This document shows, piece after piece, positions 7,954 to 16,097 of a DNA stretch of 64,000 bases. Below the pieces are notes generated by a model. The model was not told where the DNA came from and searched no databases. It worked only from the letters and a program-made list of their open reading frames with translations. Position numbers and translations under genes: made by a program. Each line of letters opens with the position of its first letter. Within the stretch, counting starts at the first letter, position 1. The DNA comes from Selenomonas timonae (lineage in GTDB: Bacteria > Bacillota > Negativicutes > Selenomonadales > Selenomonadaceae): NCBI RefSeq assembly GCF_014250475.1, contig NZ_CP060204.1:124001-188000 (forward strand), given 5' to 3'.

Positions 7954-8545
7954 AGCCTAATTCTCTCTTTATAAATCCATAATTACCAATCTTCGTTCCT
8001 GCTTCATTTTTTATCCAAAACGGTCCTGCCAGAGGTGCATATTCACTCATATAATCAGGCAACCAACAAGTTTCTTTATAGAGAGAATTATATACAACTA
8101 TCATCTTCTTTTTCTTTTTCTTAGCTTGCTCAAATTCATGCCGAAGATAAGAATAATTATTAATATATCCAACATCGTCAACTGCGGGACATGTATCGTA
8201 TACTTTACACTGACACAGTCCATTGATATTCTGCTTATATGGTGTGCAGAAACAATCTCGTTGACACTTTTTATTGCGCTCGCATTTACTCCCGGCCATT
8301 CGTTGAGCCGTTCTATCCCCAATCACAATAATAACATGCGAAGATACATTAATTTGTCGATTGAACTCCGCCTTCAAATCACAAATTCGACAATCCGACT
8401 TCTTTGAAACACTACCCGACTTAACTTTTGCAGTATCTACAAACTCAACTTTATGTAGAGCATCCTTTCCCCAAGCATTCAGAATATCAACCACCTGCCG
8501 ATCACCACTATCTTCAGCATAATCAGCACTAATATAAACTCTCAT
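7946..8545 (-). CDS. Thoeris-like TIR-domain protein (ThsB type) with cysteine-rich insert
   Basis: The 199-residue protein starts MRVYISADYAEDSGD, the first strand and loop of a ThsB/DUF1863 TIR-like domain. It continues with VIIVIGDRT and LRHEFEQA...MIVVYN, where Glu137 is the probable NAD-cleaving glutamate. Between these motifs lies an unusual insert rich in cysteine (C88, C94, C98, C100, C111, C113, C119, plus C52 and C55 just before), which could bind metal. The ATG at 8545 is used because GGGAG lies 10 bases upstream and the TIR strand starts there; an in-frame extension to 8599 has no such support. It would sense phage and make the nucleotide signal for the overlapping membrane-macro protein. 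Confidence 0.75.
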   Translation of the reverse strand: MRVYISADYAEDSGDRQVVDILNAWGKDALHKVEFVDTAKVKSGSVSKKSDCRICDLKAEFNRQINVSSHVIIVIGDRTAQRMAGSKCERNKKCQRDCFCTPYKQNINGLCQCKVYDTCPAVDDVGYINNYSYLRHEFEQAKKKKKKMIVVYNSLYKETCWLPDYMSEYAPLAGPFWIKNEAGTKIGNYGFIKRELGYE

Positions 8546-8880
8546 TATTATTATTCTCCCATATAATCTTAAATTTTCTCCAAATATCCCCGTAGGCACA
8601 AGGTTTTCTCAGCGAGAAATTTTCATCCTTGAATCCCTCTTCACGGCATCGTCATTTTTTGTGGTTCTTCGCTGTTTGATACAGGCATTTAAAGAAAGCA
8701 TGTGTTCTTTTAGCGCATATACTTTTCTTCGCATAGACAAATTGTAGGATTTAGTGCGACTATGTATCAAGTATTTTTCGTAACCAAACTCAACCTTCGC
8801 ATATCAAAAGCATTCGTCACAGCTTGAAAAATATAATTTTGTAGCTCCCCCCTGCCGTATGCTCATGAAAAGTCCTCCCA
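8546..8880. other. 335-base AT-rich intergenic region between manC and the Thoeris-like pair
   Basis: No convincing gene is seen. A 41-codon minus-strand frame in the middle resembles nothing recognised. The only supported element is a possible promoter for the Thoeris-like pair, listed separately. No terminator could be identified after manC. Confidence 0.5.
8741..8770 (-). promoter_or_regulatory. possible promoter of the Thoeris-like operon
   Basis: On the minus strand TTGATA (8765-8770) and TACAAT (8741-8746) are separated by 18 bp, about 195 bases upstream of the TIR gene start. It is moderate consensus in AT-rich DNA, so chance occurrence is possible. Confidence 0.35.
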
Positions 8881-10197
8881 CTATGCCTTTCCCCACACAA
8901 TCTTATCCTCCACATCAATATCCTCCCCCGTCTGAATCTCCATCACCTTCAGCAGCGTCTCAGCCCGGATCGTATGGAAAGAACCTCTCGGAATCCGCAC
9001 CGTCTGCCCCTCGGCCACTGCGAACTCATTGCCGTCGAGCTTCACCCAACCGCGCCCCTCGATCACTGTCCACGTTTCATCGCGTCGTTCATGCAGATGG
9101 TAAGTCAGTGAGTGTCCGGGACTCAGCGTTATCTTGATCGTGAGACTCTCAGTTTCTGCGTCGATGATACGGAACTCGCCCCATGATTTTTCTGCATACA
9201 TCACAGGTGTATGCAAACGCTCCGCATATGGTTTCATCGCACTGGATCGTTCCTTGTCCGAAATAAGAATGCCCTCCGGGCTCGCTGCGACGACGACATC
9301 CTTCAGACCCATACAAAGAATGGGCATCGGCAATGTATTCACAACATGAGAATTCCTGCAAGTTTCGTCCATCGTAACGCGACCGATCGTATGCTCCGGC
9401 ATCACCTCGGCAAGCGTATTCCACGTTCCTATATCGAGCCAAGTGCCACTATAACGCTGCACAACAATACTGGATTCCTTTTCAACAACCGCATAGTCAA
9501 AGCTGATTTTAGTCAACTCCTCATAGCGATTGAAAAGATCCTCGTAGTCCGTATAGTCCAGCAGCTCACGAGCCTTATCGAGTGCATAGCCGAGTTTGAA
9601 CGCAAAAACGCCGCTGTTCCATAATGCTCCCTGCGCAATGTATTTCTCAGCGGTTTCCTTATCCGGTTTTTCTTTGAACTCCTGCACCTTACTTTGTTTT
9701 TCCTGCGAAACAGGCATGATATAGCCATACTTCTCACTCGGATACGTCGGCTCGATGCCCATTAAGATAAGATTCGCAGAACCTTCCCGTTCAGCTTCCT
9801 CGAGCAACTGCACAACGGCACGAAAATATCCTTCATCGACATAGGGGTCGGCAGGACAAATCGCCACAGCCTCATCGAGAGGGACACCACGCACCTCATG
9901 CAAATATGCAGAAACTAAGGCTATCGCAGGGAAGGTGTCCCGTCTGCACGGCTCGATGGAGATATTCACATCCTTGCCAAGCTGCCGACGAATCAGCGAA
10001 GTCTGCTCCCGTCCCGTTGCAACCGTGATAGGAACGTCAGGGGCAGCATTTTGTATCTGACGGCAAACACGCTGAATCATCGACTCCCGTGCTCCATCTT
10101 CTCGCTTTAATAGACGAAGAAATTGCTTAGAATATAGATCATTGGAGAGCGGCCATAGCCGCTTACCTGCCCCACCTGAGAGTAATACAATTTGCAT
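8881..10197 (-). CDS. manC: mannose-1-phosphate guanylyltransferase / mannose-6-phosphate isomerase
   Basis: A bifunctional enzyme of the type II phosphomannose isomerase family making GDP-mannose. The 438-residue protein has LLSGGAGKRLWPLS at the N-terminus (nucleotidyltransferase site), ICPADPYV, FKEKPDKETAEKYI, and a C-terminal cupin (PGHSLTYHLHERRDETWTVIEGRG). ATG 10197 is chosen because the family motif begins at once and GGAGTGG lies upstream; the in-frame extension to 10242 lacks a ribosome site. It is the last gene of the polysaccharide operon. No phosphomannomutase gene is present in the window. Its product feeds Gmd, encoded at 16.1-17.1 kb. Confidence 0.93.
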   Translation of the reverse strand: MQIVLLSGGAGKRLWPLSNDLYSKQFLRLLKREDGARESMIQRVCRQIQNAAPDVPITVATGREQTSLIRRQLGKDVNISIEPCRRDTFPAIALVSAYLHEVRGVPLDEAVAICPADPYVDEGYFRAVVQLLEEAEREGSANLILMGIEPTYPSEKYGYIMPVSQEKQSKVQEFKEKPDKETAEKYIAQGALWNSGVFAFKLGYALDKARELLDYTDYEDLFNRYEELTKISFDYAVVEKESSIVVQRYSGTWLDIGTWNTLAEVMPEHTIGRVTMDETCRNSHVVNTLPMPILCMGLKDVVVAASPEGILISDKERSSAMKPYAERLHTPVMYAEKSWGEFRIIDAETESLTIKITLSPGHSLTYHLHERRDETWTVIEGRGWVKLDGNEFAVAEGQTVRIPRGSFHTIRAETLLKVMEIQTGEDIDVEDKIVWGKA

Positions 10198-10257
10198 CTT
10201 GGTATCCACTCCATTGTTACAATCAGTTTTCGTCATTCTCATGACGAGATAACGTAT

Positions 10258-10295
10258 GAAATACGGGAAACCTTTACAAAGGCTTCCCGTATTTC
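10258..10295. repeat. intercistronic hairpin between the degT-like gene and manC
   Basis: A 12-bp stem (10258-10269 with 10284-10295) with further pairing inside lies directly after the DegT-family gene stop. On the minus strand it is not followed by a T tract, so it more likely stabilises or processes the long transcript than ends it. That role is inferred. Confidence 0.5.
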
Positions 10296-10298
10296 ATT

Positions 10299-11495
10299 TT
10301 ACGCTTTATCCTGCAAGAACTCTTTAATTGCCGCCACAACCTTATCCAGCTGCTCCTTGCTCAGTCCATGATGACAGCCGACATAGAGTCCATAGTGATC
10401 CAACCACTCCGCAACAGGGTAGTCGCTTTCGATGTCACCAAACAACTTTTTATACACGGGCTGGTTCAACAGCGGAAGCATCGGGCGTGTTTCGATATTA
10501 TTCTTCTCCAAGAAATGTGTAAACTCATCCCGCGTAAAAGGTGCATCTTTCTTTATAACAAGCGGATACATCATAAACGAATGATCGACATAATCCGGAT
10601 ACTCAGGAAGCTGTAAATACTTCTCTGTTCCCTTCAGTTTCTCGCTAAGATAATGCGCATTTTCCTTGCGCGTATTCATAATCAGATCGCGATTTTCCAG
10701 CTGACCGAGTCCCAGAGCACCTTCCAGCTCGCCAATGCGGTAGCTGTAGCCCATACGAACCATCATAAAGCGCTTATCCATTTCCGTCTGCATGCGCAGC
10801 TTACAGACCTGCCTGGGATCAGACGCCAAGCATGTCTCACAGGTACAGGCACGTCCATGCGCGATAAGCGAGCGGGAAATTTCCGTCAACACCAGATTAT
10901 TCGTCGTGATAACCCCACCGATTCCTGTGGTAATCGTATGCGCAACATAGGTACTGAACGCAGCCATATCGCCAAAGCTTCCGATCTTCTTGTTCTTATA
11001 TGTTGCAAAATGAGCTTCTGCACAGTCCTCTAATATACGTAGCTTGTGTTTTTCTGCCACAGCCATGATTGCATCCATCTCACATGGCTGTCCGAATGTA
11101 TGCACTGGAATCGCTGCGACCGTCCGATCCGTGATGCGTTCTTCCATTTTAGAAGCATCCATGTTATAAGAAATCGGATCCACATCCACAAACACAGGCT
11201 TCAACCCCGCGTGAATGCAAGCATTCGATGTCGCAATGAAGGTAATCGCCGGGACGAGAACTTCGCTGCCATCTTCCCAACCATAGACTTCTTTCATTGC
11301 CTCCAAGCAAACATGCAAGGCAGATGTTCCACTATTACAGGCAACTCCATATTTCTGATCATGAAGCCGCGCGAACTCTTTCTCAAACTTATGAACCATC
11401 TTCCCCTGCGAAAGACGTCCTGCATCCAATGCTTCATTGACATAGCGTTTCTCAGCATCACTGACATATGCATATCCTACACCGATCTTCTCCAT
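10299..11495 (-). CDS. DegT/DnrJ-family sugar 3-dehydratase-like enzyme with Lys-to-His change
   Basis: This 398-residue fold-type I PLP protein has NSGTSALHVCLEAM, PAITFIATSNA, VHTFGQP and EDCAEAHFA. At the position of the Schiff-base lysine it has His186 in STYVAHTITTGIGG. The same Lys-to-His swap marks ColD (GDP-4-keto-6-deoxymannose 3-dehydratase) and E1/RfbH (CDP-4-keto-6-deoxyglucose 3-dehydrase), which remove the C3 hydroxyl. It also has C158-X58-C217-X-C219-X2-C222-X8-C231, resembling the iron-sulfur pattern C-X57-C-X-C-X7-C of E1. With gmd and manC in the operon, the likely substrate is GDP-4-keto-6-deoxymannose. An ordinary aminotransferase role is unlikely without the lysine. GGAGGAG precedes the ATG. 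Confidence 0.8.
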   Translation of the reverse strand: MEKIGVGYAYVSDAEKRYVNEALDAGRLSQGKMVHKFEKEFARLHDQKYGVACNSGTSALHVCLEAMKEVYGWEDGSEVLVPAITFIATSNACIHAGLKPVFVDVDPISYNMDASKMEERITDRTVAAIPVHTFGQPCEMDAIMAVAEKHKLRILEDCAEAHFATYKNKKIGSFGDMAAFSTYVAHTITTGIGGVITTNNLVLTEISRSLIAHGRACTCETCLASDPRQVCKLRMQTEMDKRFMMVRMGYSYRIGELEGALGLGQLENRDLIMNTRKENAHYLSEKLKGTEKYLQLPEYPDYVDHSFMMYPLVIKKDAPFTRDEFTHFLEKNNIETRPMLPLLNQPVYKKLFGDIESDYPVAEWLDHYGLYVGCHHGLSKEQLDKVVAAIKEFLQDKA

Positions 11496-11521
11496 ATTCG
11501 TGCTCTCCTCCTAAAATATTC

Positions 11522-12038
11522 TTATGCCGAAAGATACCCTTGCTCAATCAGGACATCATACTCTTTTTCTAAATACTCACGAGAAAATTTCTTTCCTTTT
11601 ATCACCTGCACCTGTTTAATGACAGCTTCTCTTACAGCCTTTCCAGACAGTAACGTATTTGCAACGTAATCTATTGTTGTCAGTGCCTCCAGCTCCATCG
11701 GAGTTCTATCATAAAAAGCTCTGCGCACCATGTCAACGAGCGCACTTTCCTCTTCTGCAAGTGCACTTTCCTCTTCAATTTGAGTGCTTGCCGATTCTTT
11801 CATGATAATCCAATGTGTCTGTCCAGATGTATCAATATCCAACCACTCCTCATTTTCGAGAATACGGATAACATGATCCAACCTTGCACTATACGGACCA
11901 AAAAAAGTGAATCGAATATCTTAAGTCTAATTGAACACCCTTTCGCTCAATCAGATACATAAGCTTCTGCAGCTTCTTCTTGCCAGTCTGATGATCCTTA
12001 CAAATATCTCCTATAAGGAATGCATATTTTTCAAGCAT
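11522..12038 (-). pseudogene. frameshifted winged-helix protein resembling the YwgA/Panacea group
   Basis: From ATG 12038 the frame reads MLEKYAFLIGDICKD, then KKKLQKLMYLIERKG and LRYSIHFF, and then hits a stop. The next frame continues without loss as FFGPYSARLDHVIRILENEEWLDI to a stop at 11522. The switch falls on a run of seven T residues on this strand (11900-11906); six would restore a protein of about 171 residues. The KLQKL...FGPYS...L pattern is typical of YwgA-like and Panacea-type winged-helix proteins. It may be a dead gene, a phase-variable gene or a sequencing error at a homopolymer. It lies inside the polysaccharide operon, just after an HD-domain fragment, as ywfO-ywgA neighbours occur in Bacillus. 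Confidence 0.65.
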
Positions 12039-12222
12039 ATTCAAAGTGCATCACACCAAGCGAATGTCCGAAACGTGTATGCTCTGCCCCATGGAACACA
12101 AGATTTGTCATGGCAAGCTGCTTGATATGGCGCAAACGCTGAAATGGAGCAGAATCAGTGATCTTCTTCTCCAGTGGTCGTACCTAGATAAAACCATGAA
12201 CAGGATCTCGATACCGCTCCAT
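12031..12222 (-). pseudogene. N-terminal fragment of an HD-domain phosphohydrolase (YwfO-like), with an in-frame stop
   Basis: Reading from the ATG at 12222 gives MERYRDPVHGFI, then a TAG codon (12184-12186), then PFQRLRHIKQLAMTNLVFHG and AEHTRFGHSLGVMHF. This is the conserved start of dGTPase-like HD phosphohydrolases, including the first His of the HD motif set. It then stops at once, its TGA overlapping the ATG of the winged-helix gene (ATGCTTGA). The remaining several hundred residues of the family are absent. Both the internal stop and the truncation make it a relic. Confidence 0.75.
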
Positions 12223-12252
12223 ATATTACACCCACTTCATGAAAGAAATCTC

Positions 12253-13185
12253 TTAGTCTACGCAGCTATTCAGGAAATACTGATACGAGCGCTCAATCCC
12301 CTCGCGCAACGCCACCTTATGCTGCCATCCAAGTTCATGAATACGGGTAGAATCCACAAGACGGCGAGGTGCTCCATCCGGCTTCTCCGTATCATATATC
12401 AGCTTTCCATAAAAACCGACAACGGATGCAATCTCCTCGGCCAGCTCCTTCATGGACACTTCCTCACCACTACCGATGTTGATATGCCCCTCTTCATCGT
12501 AATTCTCCATAAGGAAAACGCAAGCATCCGCAAGATCATCTACATAGAGGAACTCACGCTTCGGGCTCCCCGTCCCCCAGAGAGTAACAGAGTCCGCGCC
12601 TTCTGCTTTTGCCGTATGGAACTTGCGAATCATTGCAGGGATAACATGTGACCCCTGCAAATCAAAGTTGTCATTCTCACCATAGATATTCGTCGGCATA
12701 CAGCTGATAAATGGATCATTGTATTGACGGTGGAAGAATTTCACCAATTCCAGCGCCGAAATCTTCGCAATGGCATACCCCTCATTTGTAGGCTCAGGCT
12801 TCCCATCCAAAAGGGCTTCCTCTCGAATCGGCTGTTCGGCAAACTTCGGATAAATGCAGGAACTCCCCAAAGCCAAAAGCTTTTTGACACCGACTTCATG
12901 TGCTGCATGAATAATATTCGCATTGATCATCAAGTTGACATACAGAAAATCAGCGGGAAAAGAACTGTTCGCCTGTATTCCACCGACCTTCGCCGCAGCG
13001 ATAAATACATAGTCAGGCCGTTCCCGCTCAAAAAAAATCTTTGTCGCCTGCTGATCTGTCAAATCAAGTTCACGATGCGTTCTCAGCAGCAGGTTATGAT
13101 ACCCGCTCTTTTGCAGATAACGGACAATGGCAGAACCAACCATTCCTGTATGCCCTGGAACGTAGATTTTATCCGTATTTTCCAT
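12253..13185 (-). CDS. fcl: GDP-L-fucose synthase-like epimerase/reductase (Fcl/WcaG/ColC family)
   Basis: A 310-residue extended SDR with VPGHTGMVGSAIVRYL (nucleotide site), AAAKVGGI, LGSSCIYPKFAEQPI and YAIAKISALE with the YxxxK pair. NIYGENDNFDLQGSHVIPAMIRKF and TLWGTGSPKREFLYVDD are hallmarks of Fcl. Fcl converts GDP-4-keto-6-deoxymannose to GDP-L-fucose by 3,5-epimerisation and 4-reduction; the homologue ColC acts on the 3-deoxy form to make GDP-L-colitose. With a ColD-like enzyme in the same operon either product is possible. The ATG at 13185 has GGGAGG upstream and replaces a longer in-frame extension. Confidence 0.88.
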   Translation of the reverse strand: MENTDKIYVPGHTGMVGSAIVRYLQKSGYHNLLLRTHRELDLTDQQATKIFFERERPDYVFIAAAKVGGIQANSSFPADFLYVNLMINANIIHAAHEVGVKKLLALGSSCIYPKFAEQPIREEALLDGKPEPTNEGYAIAKISALELVKFFHRQYNDPFISCMPTNIYGENDNFDLQGSHVIPAMIRKFHTAKAEGADSVTLWGTGSPKREFLYVDDLADACVFLMENYDEEGHINIGSGEEVSMKELAEEIASVVGFYGKLIYDTEKPDGAPRRLVDSTRIHELGWQHKVALREGIERSYQYFLNSCVD

Positions 13186-13232
13186 GCTTACCTCCCGAGA
13201 ATTATATTTCATATCCGTTTTTTCGAAGTTCA

Positions 13233-14306
13233 TCAAGATGTACTATATAGAGATTTAATTCCTCGGATAACTGCATTCGCTCCCTCTTGCAGAGAAAACT
13301 GACATTCCCACCCCAAAGCTTCCAACGCACTAGGATCCATTTTTTGATTCGTGGTAACATTCCCCTTCGAATCAGGATTCAAATTGTTTGCGTGCAGGAT
13401 TTCAAAAGTTCCCGCAGGAGAAAGCGCCTCATACATATATTGAAGCAATATTTCTACAGGATATGACTCTCGAATGCATATATTATATGCGTTTCCGGAA
13501 ACTCCTTTCAGCAACAGAAGAAGCATTGCCGAGACAACATCACCCGCGTAAGTATATTGTATCGTATCCTCTTCGTGATTGATGGATACATTTTCCTCAT
13601 GCAACATACGGTTCAATATCCTTGGAATAAAACGCGTATCATGGGCAAGCAAATAGGTTGGGGCGTATGTATACGGAATACGGGCAATAATTGTTCTAAC
13701 ACCATATTCCCGTGCATAGGCTGAACACATTTGTTCTCCTAATCGTTTCGATTCCACATACGATGATCGATCATTCAACGGATTCACAATACCATAATCT
13801 TGTTCCGTCAAAAGAGCCTTGCCTAAAATATGTACATCGCCATAAACCGCCGCAGAGCTCATATAGAGAACGCACGTCCCCTCCCGTTTTTTCGCGTACT
13901 CCATAACAGATTTCGTTCCAATAACATTAGGGAGTATCGTTTCCACCGGCTGTTTGACAAACGCGGTGCCATTGGCGGGACTCGCACCATGAATGACAAA
14001 ATCCACATTAAGCTGTTCAGGAATCCCCTGTTCCAAGTCAAAAACTTCAAAACAAATACACTCTTCATGAAGCAAGTCTGAAAACAGGCTCTCAAGACGA
14101 TCTTTTGATCGCCCATGACAAACAACTTGAATATTCAATCCATATAAACGATTTAGCTCCAGCAGAAACCGCGCCGCATACGACAACACCACGCCTGTCG
14201 CCCCAAGAAGCAAAATCCGCTTTCCTTTTAATTCGTAAGGAACGGGCATTTTCCCCGAATAGATTTTCCTGACATCTAAATCAATGGAATACACGCCAAC
14301 CTCCAT
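13233..14306 (-). CDS. NAD-dependent epimerase/reductase with altered nucleotide-binding motif
   Basis: This 357-residue extended SDR has the first strand RILLLGATGVVLS, HGASPANGT, MSSAAVYG, and YVESKRLGEQM with YxxxK. The dinucleotide motif GxxGxxG is incomplete: G35 and G38 are present but the third position is Leu41. It lies directly after the split transketolase genes. It could reduce or epimerise the keto sugar they produce, which is inference. The start at 14306 is chosen because family similarity begins shortly after; no strong Shine-Dalgarno site is visible, and translation may be coupled to the upstream gene ending at 14314. A longer in-frame start at 14351 would overlap that gene. 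Confidence 0.75.
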   Translation of the reverse strand: MEVGVYSIDLDVRKIYSGKMPVPYELKGKRILLLGATGVVLSYAARFLLELNRLYGLNIQVVCHGRSKDRLESLFSDLLHEECICFEVFDLEQGIPEQLNVDFVIHGASPANGTAFVKQPVETILPNVIGTKSVMEYAKKREGTCVLYMSSAAVYGDVHILGKALLTEQDYGIVNPLNDRSSYVESKRLGEQMCSAYAREYGVRTIIARIPYTYAPTYLLAHDTRFIPRILNRMLHEENVSINHEEDTIQYTYAGDVVSAMLLLLLKGVSGNAYNICIRESYPVEILLQYMYEALSPAGTFEILHANNLNPDSKGNVTTNQKMDPSALEALGWECQFSLQEGANAVIRGIKSLYSTS

Positions 14307-14313
14307 ATCTATA

Positions 14314-15144
14314 TCAATACTTTTGGAGTTCGCGAAACGCCTTTTCGACATCCTCTGGTTTATTGGGCATATAACCATGCATTAAGGGCTTGTCATAAAG
14401 ATATTCGAGCCCTTTCCCTTTAATGGTATTAGCAATAATGCAAAGCGGTCTGGATCTACGAGGAGAATGACTCGCTTTCAGCACAGGAACAAGCTCTTCA
14501 TACGTATGTCCATCGACCTTCTGCACATCCCAATTACAAGCACTCCATTTCTCAGCAAAAGGTTCCATACGTAGCATGCGCTCAGTAAAATCTGAACACC
14601 CAAGTGCATTGCGATCTACAATGGCAACAAGGTTGCTCAGACCTTGATGCCCCGCAAACATAGCCGCCTCCCAAACAGAGCCTTCACAACACTCCGCATC
14701 GCCAACGAGGCAATATGTGTACCAATTCTCTCGGTTCAAACGTGCACCAAGTGCCAATCCTGCCGCAATCCCTAAGCCGTGCCCGAGAGAACCGCCATAA
14801 AAATCATAGCCGGGCAAAAACAGGCTGCGAATATACTCGTAGTCTCCTCCAATGCGGATCATGTCATCGGTCTGTTCGGGGGAAAGATAGCCAATCTCCT
14901 CAAAGATCGGAAAAAGCATACCCGCACCATGTCCCTTGCTCAGGACGAACCGATCCCTACCTCCCCAGTTCGGATTTTCTGCTTGGTAACATAAAACTTC
15001 CTTATAGAGTGTTACCAAAATTTCCGTTGCCGAAAAAGCGGTCGTCACGTGACCGAATCCGAGTCGCGTAAAGATTTCCAAAAAACGCTTCCGCATCTGA
15101 TAGGACAATGCGTACAACGATTCAAATTCACGTGCTTCAGCCAT
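14314..15144 (-). CDS. transketolase-like subunit, N-terminal (thiamine-diphosphate) half
   Basis: The 276-residue protein equals the PP-binding domain of transketolase. RDRFVLSKGHGAGMLF holds conserved substrate and cofactor residues, and GSLGHGLGIAAGLALGARL is followed by the ThDP/Mg motif G148-DAE...N179. With the 316-residue partner it forms a two-subunit enzyme that would move a two-carbon unit. Its position between gmd and sugar SDR genes suggests it builds a branched sugar rather than serving the pentose phosphate pathway. Two-subunit ThDP enzymes such as AviB1/AviB2 do this in avilamycin. It overlaps the partner gene by 8 bases. Confidence 0.85.
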   Translation of the reverse strand: MAEAREFESLYALSYQMRKRFLEIFTRLGFGHVTTAFSATEILVTLYKEVLCYQAENPNWGGRDRFVLSKGHGAGMLFPIFEEIGYLSPEQTDDMIRIGGDYEYIRSLFLPGYDFYGGSLGHGLGIAAGLALGARLNRENWYTYCLVGDAECCEGSVWEAAMFAGHQGLSNLVAIVDRNALGCSDFTERMLRMEPFAEKWSACNWDVQKVDGHTYEELVPVLKASHSPRRSRPLCIIANTIKGKGLEYLYDKPLMHGYMPNKPEDVEKAFRELQKY

Positions 15145-16087
15145 TATCCATCATCTCCTCAAAGGTTTTTTGCAATCTTTTTTCAAGCGATTTTATATCA
15201 TATCCCATTTCATCATAGATCTCATTGCGGTTCATAATACGCCCTTCCCAGTGCTTCGGTTCAATGCCCAAAGACCGAATCGGCTTTACGATCCCATGCT
15301 TAGAGAGAATTTCCATAATAAGTGAACCAAGCCCCGCACAAGGCGTCTGATCCTCAAGTGTCACAATACATGAAAACGATTTCAATCGTTCCGCTAGCAA
15401 ATCCGTATCCAGAGGGAACGCATAGCAATCAAAAAGGCTCGGGGGTTCGCCCTGAATCTTAATTGTGTTGATGCTATTTTTCAGCATAGAAGAAAAATTC
15501 CCGGTCGTAATGACGGCAAATAGTTCTGATGCTTGCATCTCAAAAAATCCCTTTTGGAAATCCACCTCACTCTCTTGATAATACGCTTCCGTTAAAAATT
15601 TATCAAATCGAATATACGTCGGCAACGAGGACATCACCAACTCACGCGCTGCCACTTGTGCAATAGAAGTATCGGATGGATTTACCATCTTTATGGAAGG
15701 GATCATGCGAACCATCGCAAAGTCTTCGAGCGGCATATGTGTGTATCCACATTCTGCCGAGCATGTCCCTGTATTGAGCGCTGCAACAGTAACCGGAATC
15801 CTAAGATCGCCCAAGAAATTGCGCAGCTGGTCGTACGCACGCGTCACAGGGAAAGGATTCAGACCAAAAGCAATGACATGCTTCCCACTCAGCGCAAGAC
15901 CGGTCGCAACCGAGAGGAGGTTCTGCTCTGCAATGCCAACATTGACAAAGCGGTGCGGAAATTTACGCCGAAATTCATCCAAACTCGGCGCGCCTAAGTC
16001 CGCAGATACAATAACGATATCTTCTCCCTGTTCCGTCATCCGATAGATTTCAGAAAAGAACGCATCTCTTACACTCGGCAATCTCAT
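15137..16087 (-). CDS. transketolase-like subunit, C-terminal half
   Basis: The 316-residue partner of the preceding half has the pyrimidine-binding domain: VIVSADLGAPS, then VNVGIAEQNLLSVATGLAL with the cofactor-activating Glu54, then TGTCSAECGYTHMPLEDFAM and IKMVNPSDT. A C-terminal transketolase domain follows from about residue 185. AGGAGGGGG precedes the ATG. It is 11 bases downstream of gmd in the operon. Full-length transketolases used in central metabolism can also be split in this phylum, but the surrounding sugar-nucleotide genes argue for glycan precursor synthesis. Confidence 0.85.
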   Translation of the reverse strand: MRLPSVRDAFFSEIYRMTEQGEDIVIVSADLGAPSLDEFRRKFPHRFVNVGIAEQNLLSVATGLALSGKHVIAFGLNPFPVTRAYDQLRNFLGDLRIPVTVAALNTGTCSAECGYTHMPLEDFAMVRMIPSIKMVNPSDTSIAQVAARELVMSSLPTYIRFDKFLTEAYYQESEVDFQKGFFEMQASELFAVITTGNFSSMLKNSINTIKIQGEPPSLFDCYAFPLDTDLLAERLKSFSCIVTLEDQTPCAGLGSLIMEILSKHGIVKPIRSLGIEPKHWEGRIMNRNEIYDEMGYDIKSLEKRLQKTFEEMMDNG

Positions 16088-16097
16088 CCCCCTCCTT

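Noticed and set aside
8612-8737. 41-codon minus-strand frame between manC and the TIR gene
   Set aside because: No recognisable motif, no clear ribosome site, and it lies within the probable leader of the Thoeris-like operon.
10299-11495. Ordinary sugar aminotransferase for a 4-amino sugar such as perosamine
   Set aside because: The PLP-binding lysine is replaced by His186, which fits 3-dehydratases rather than aminotransferases.
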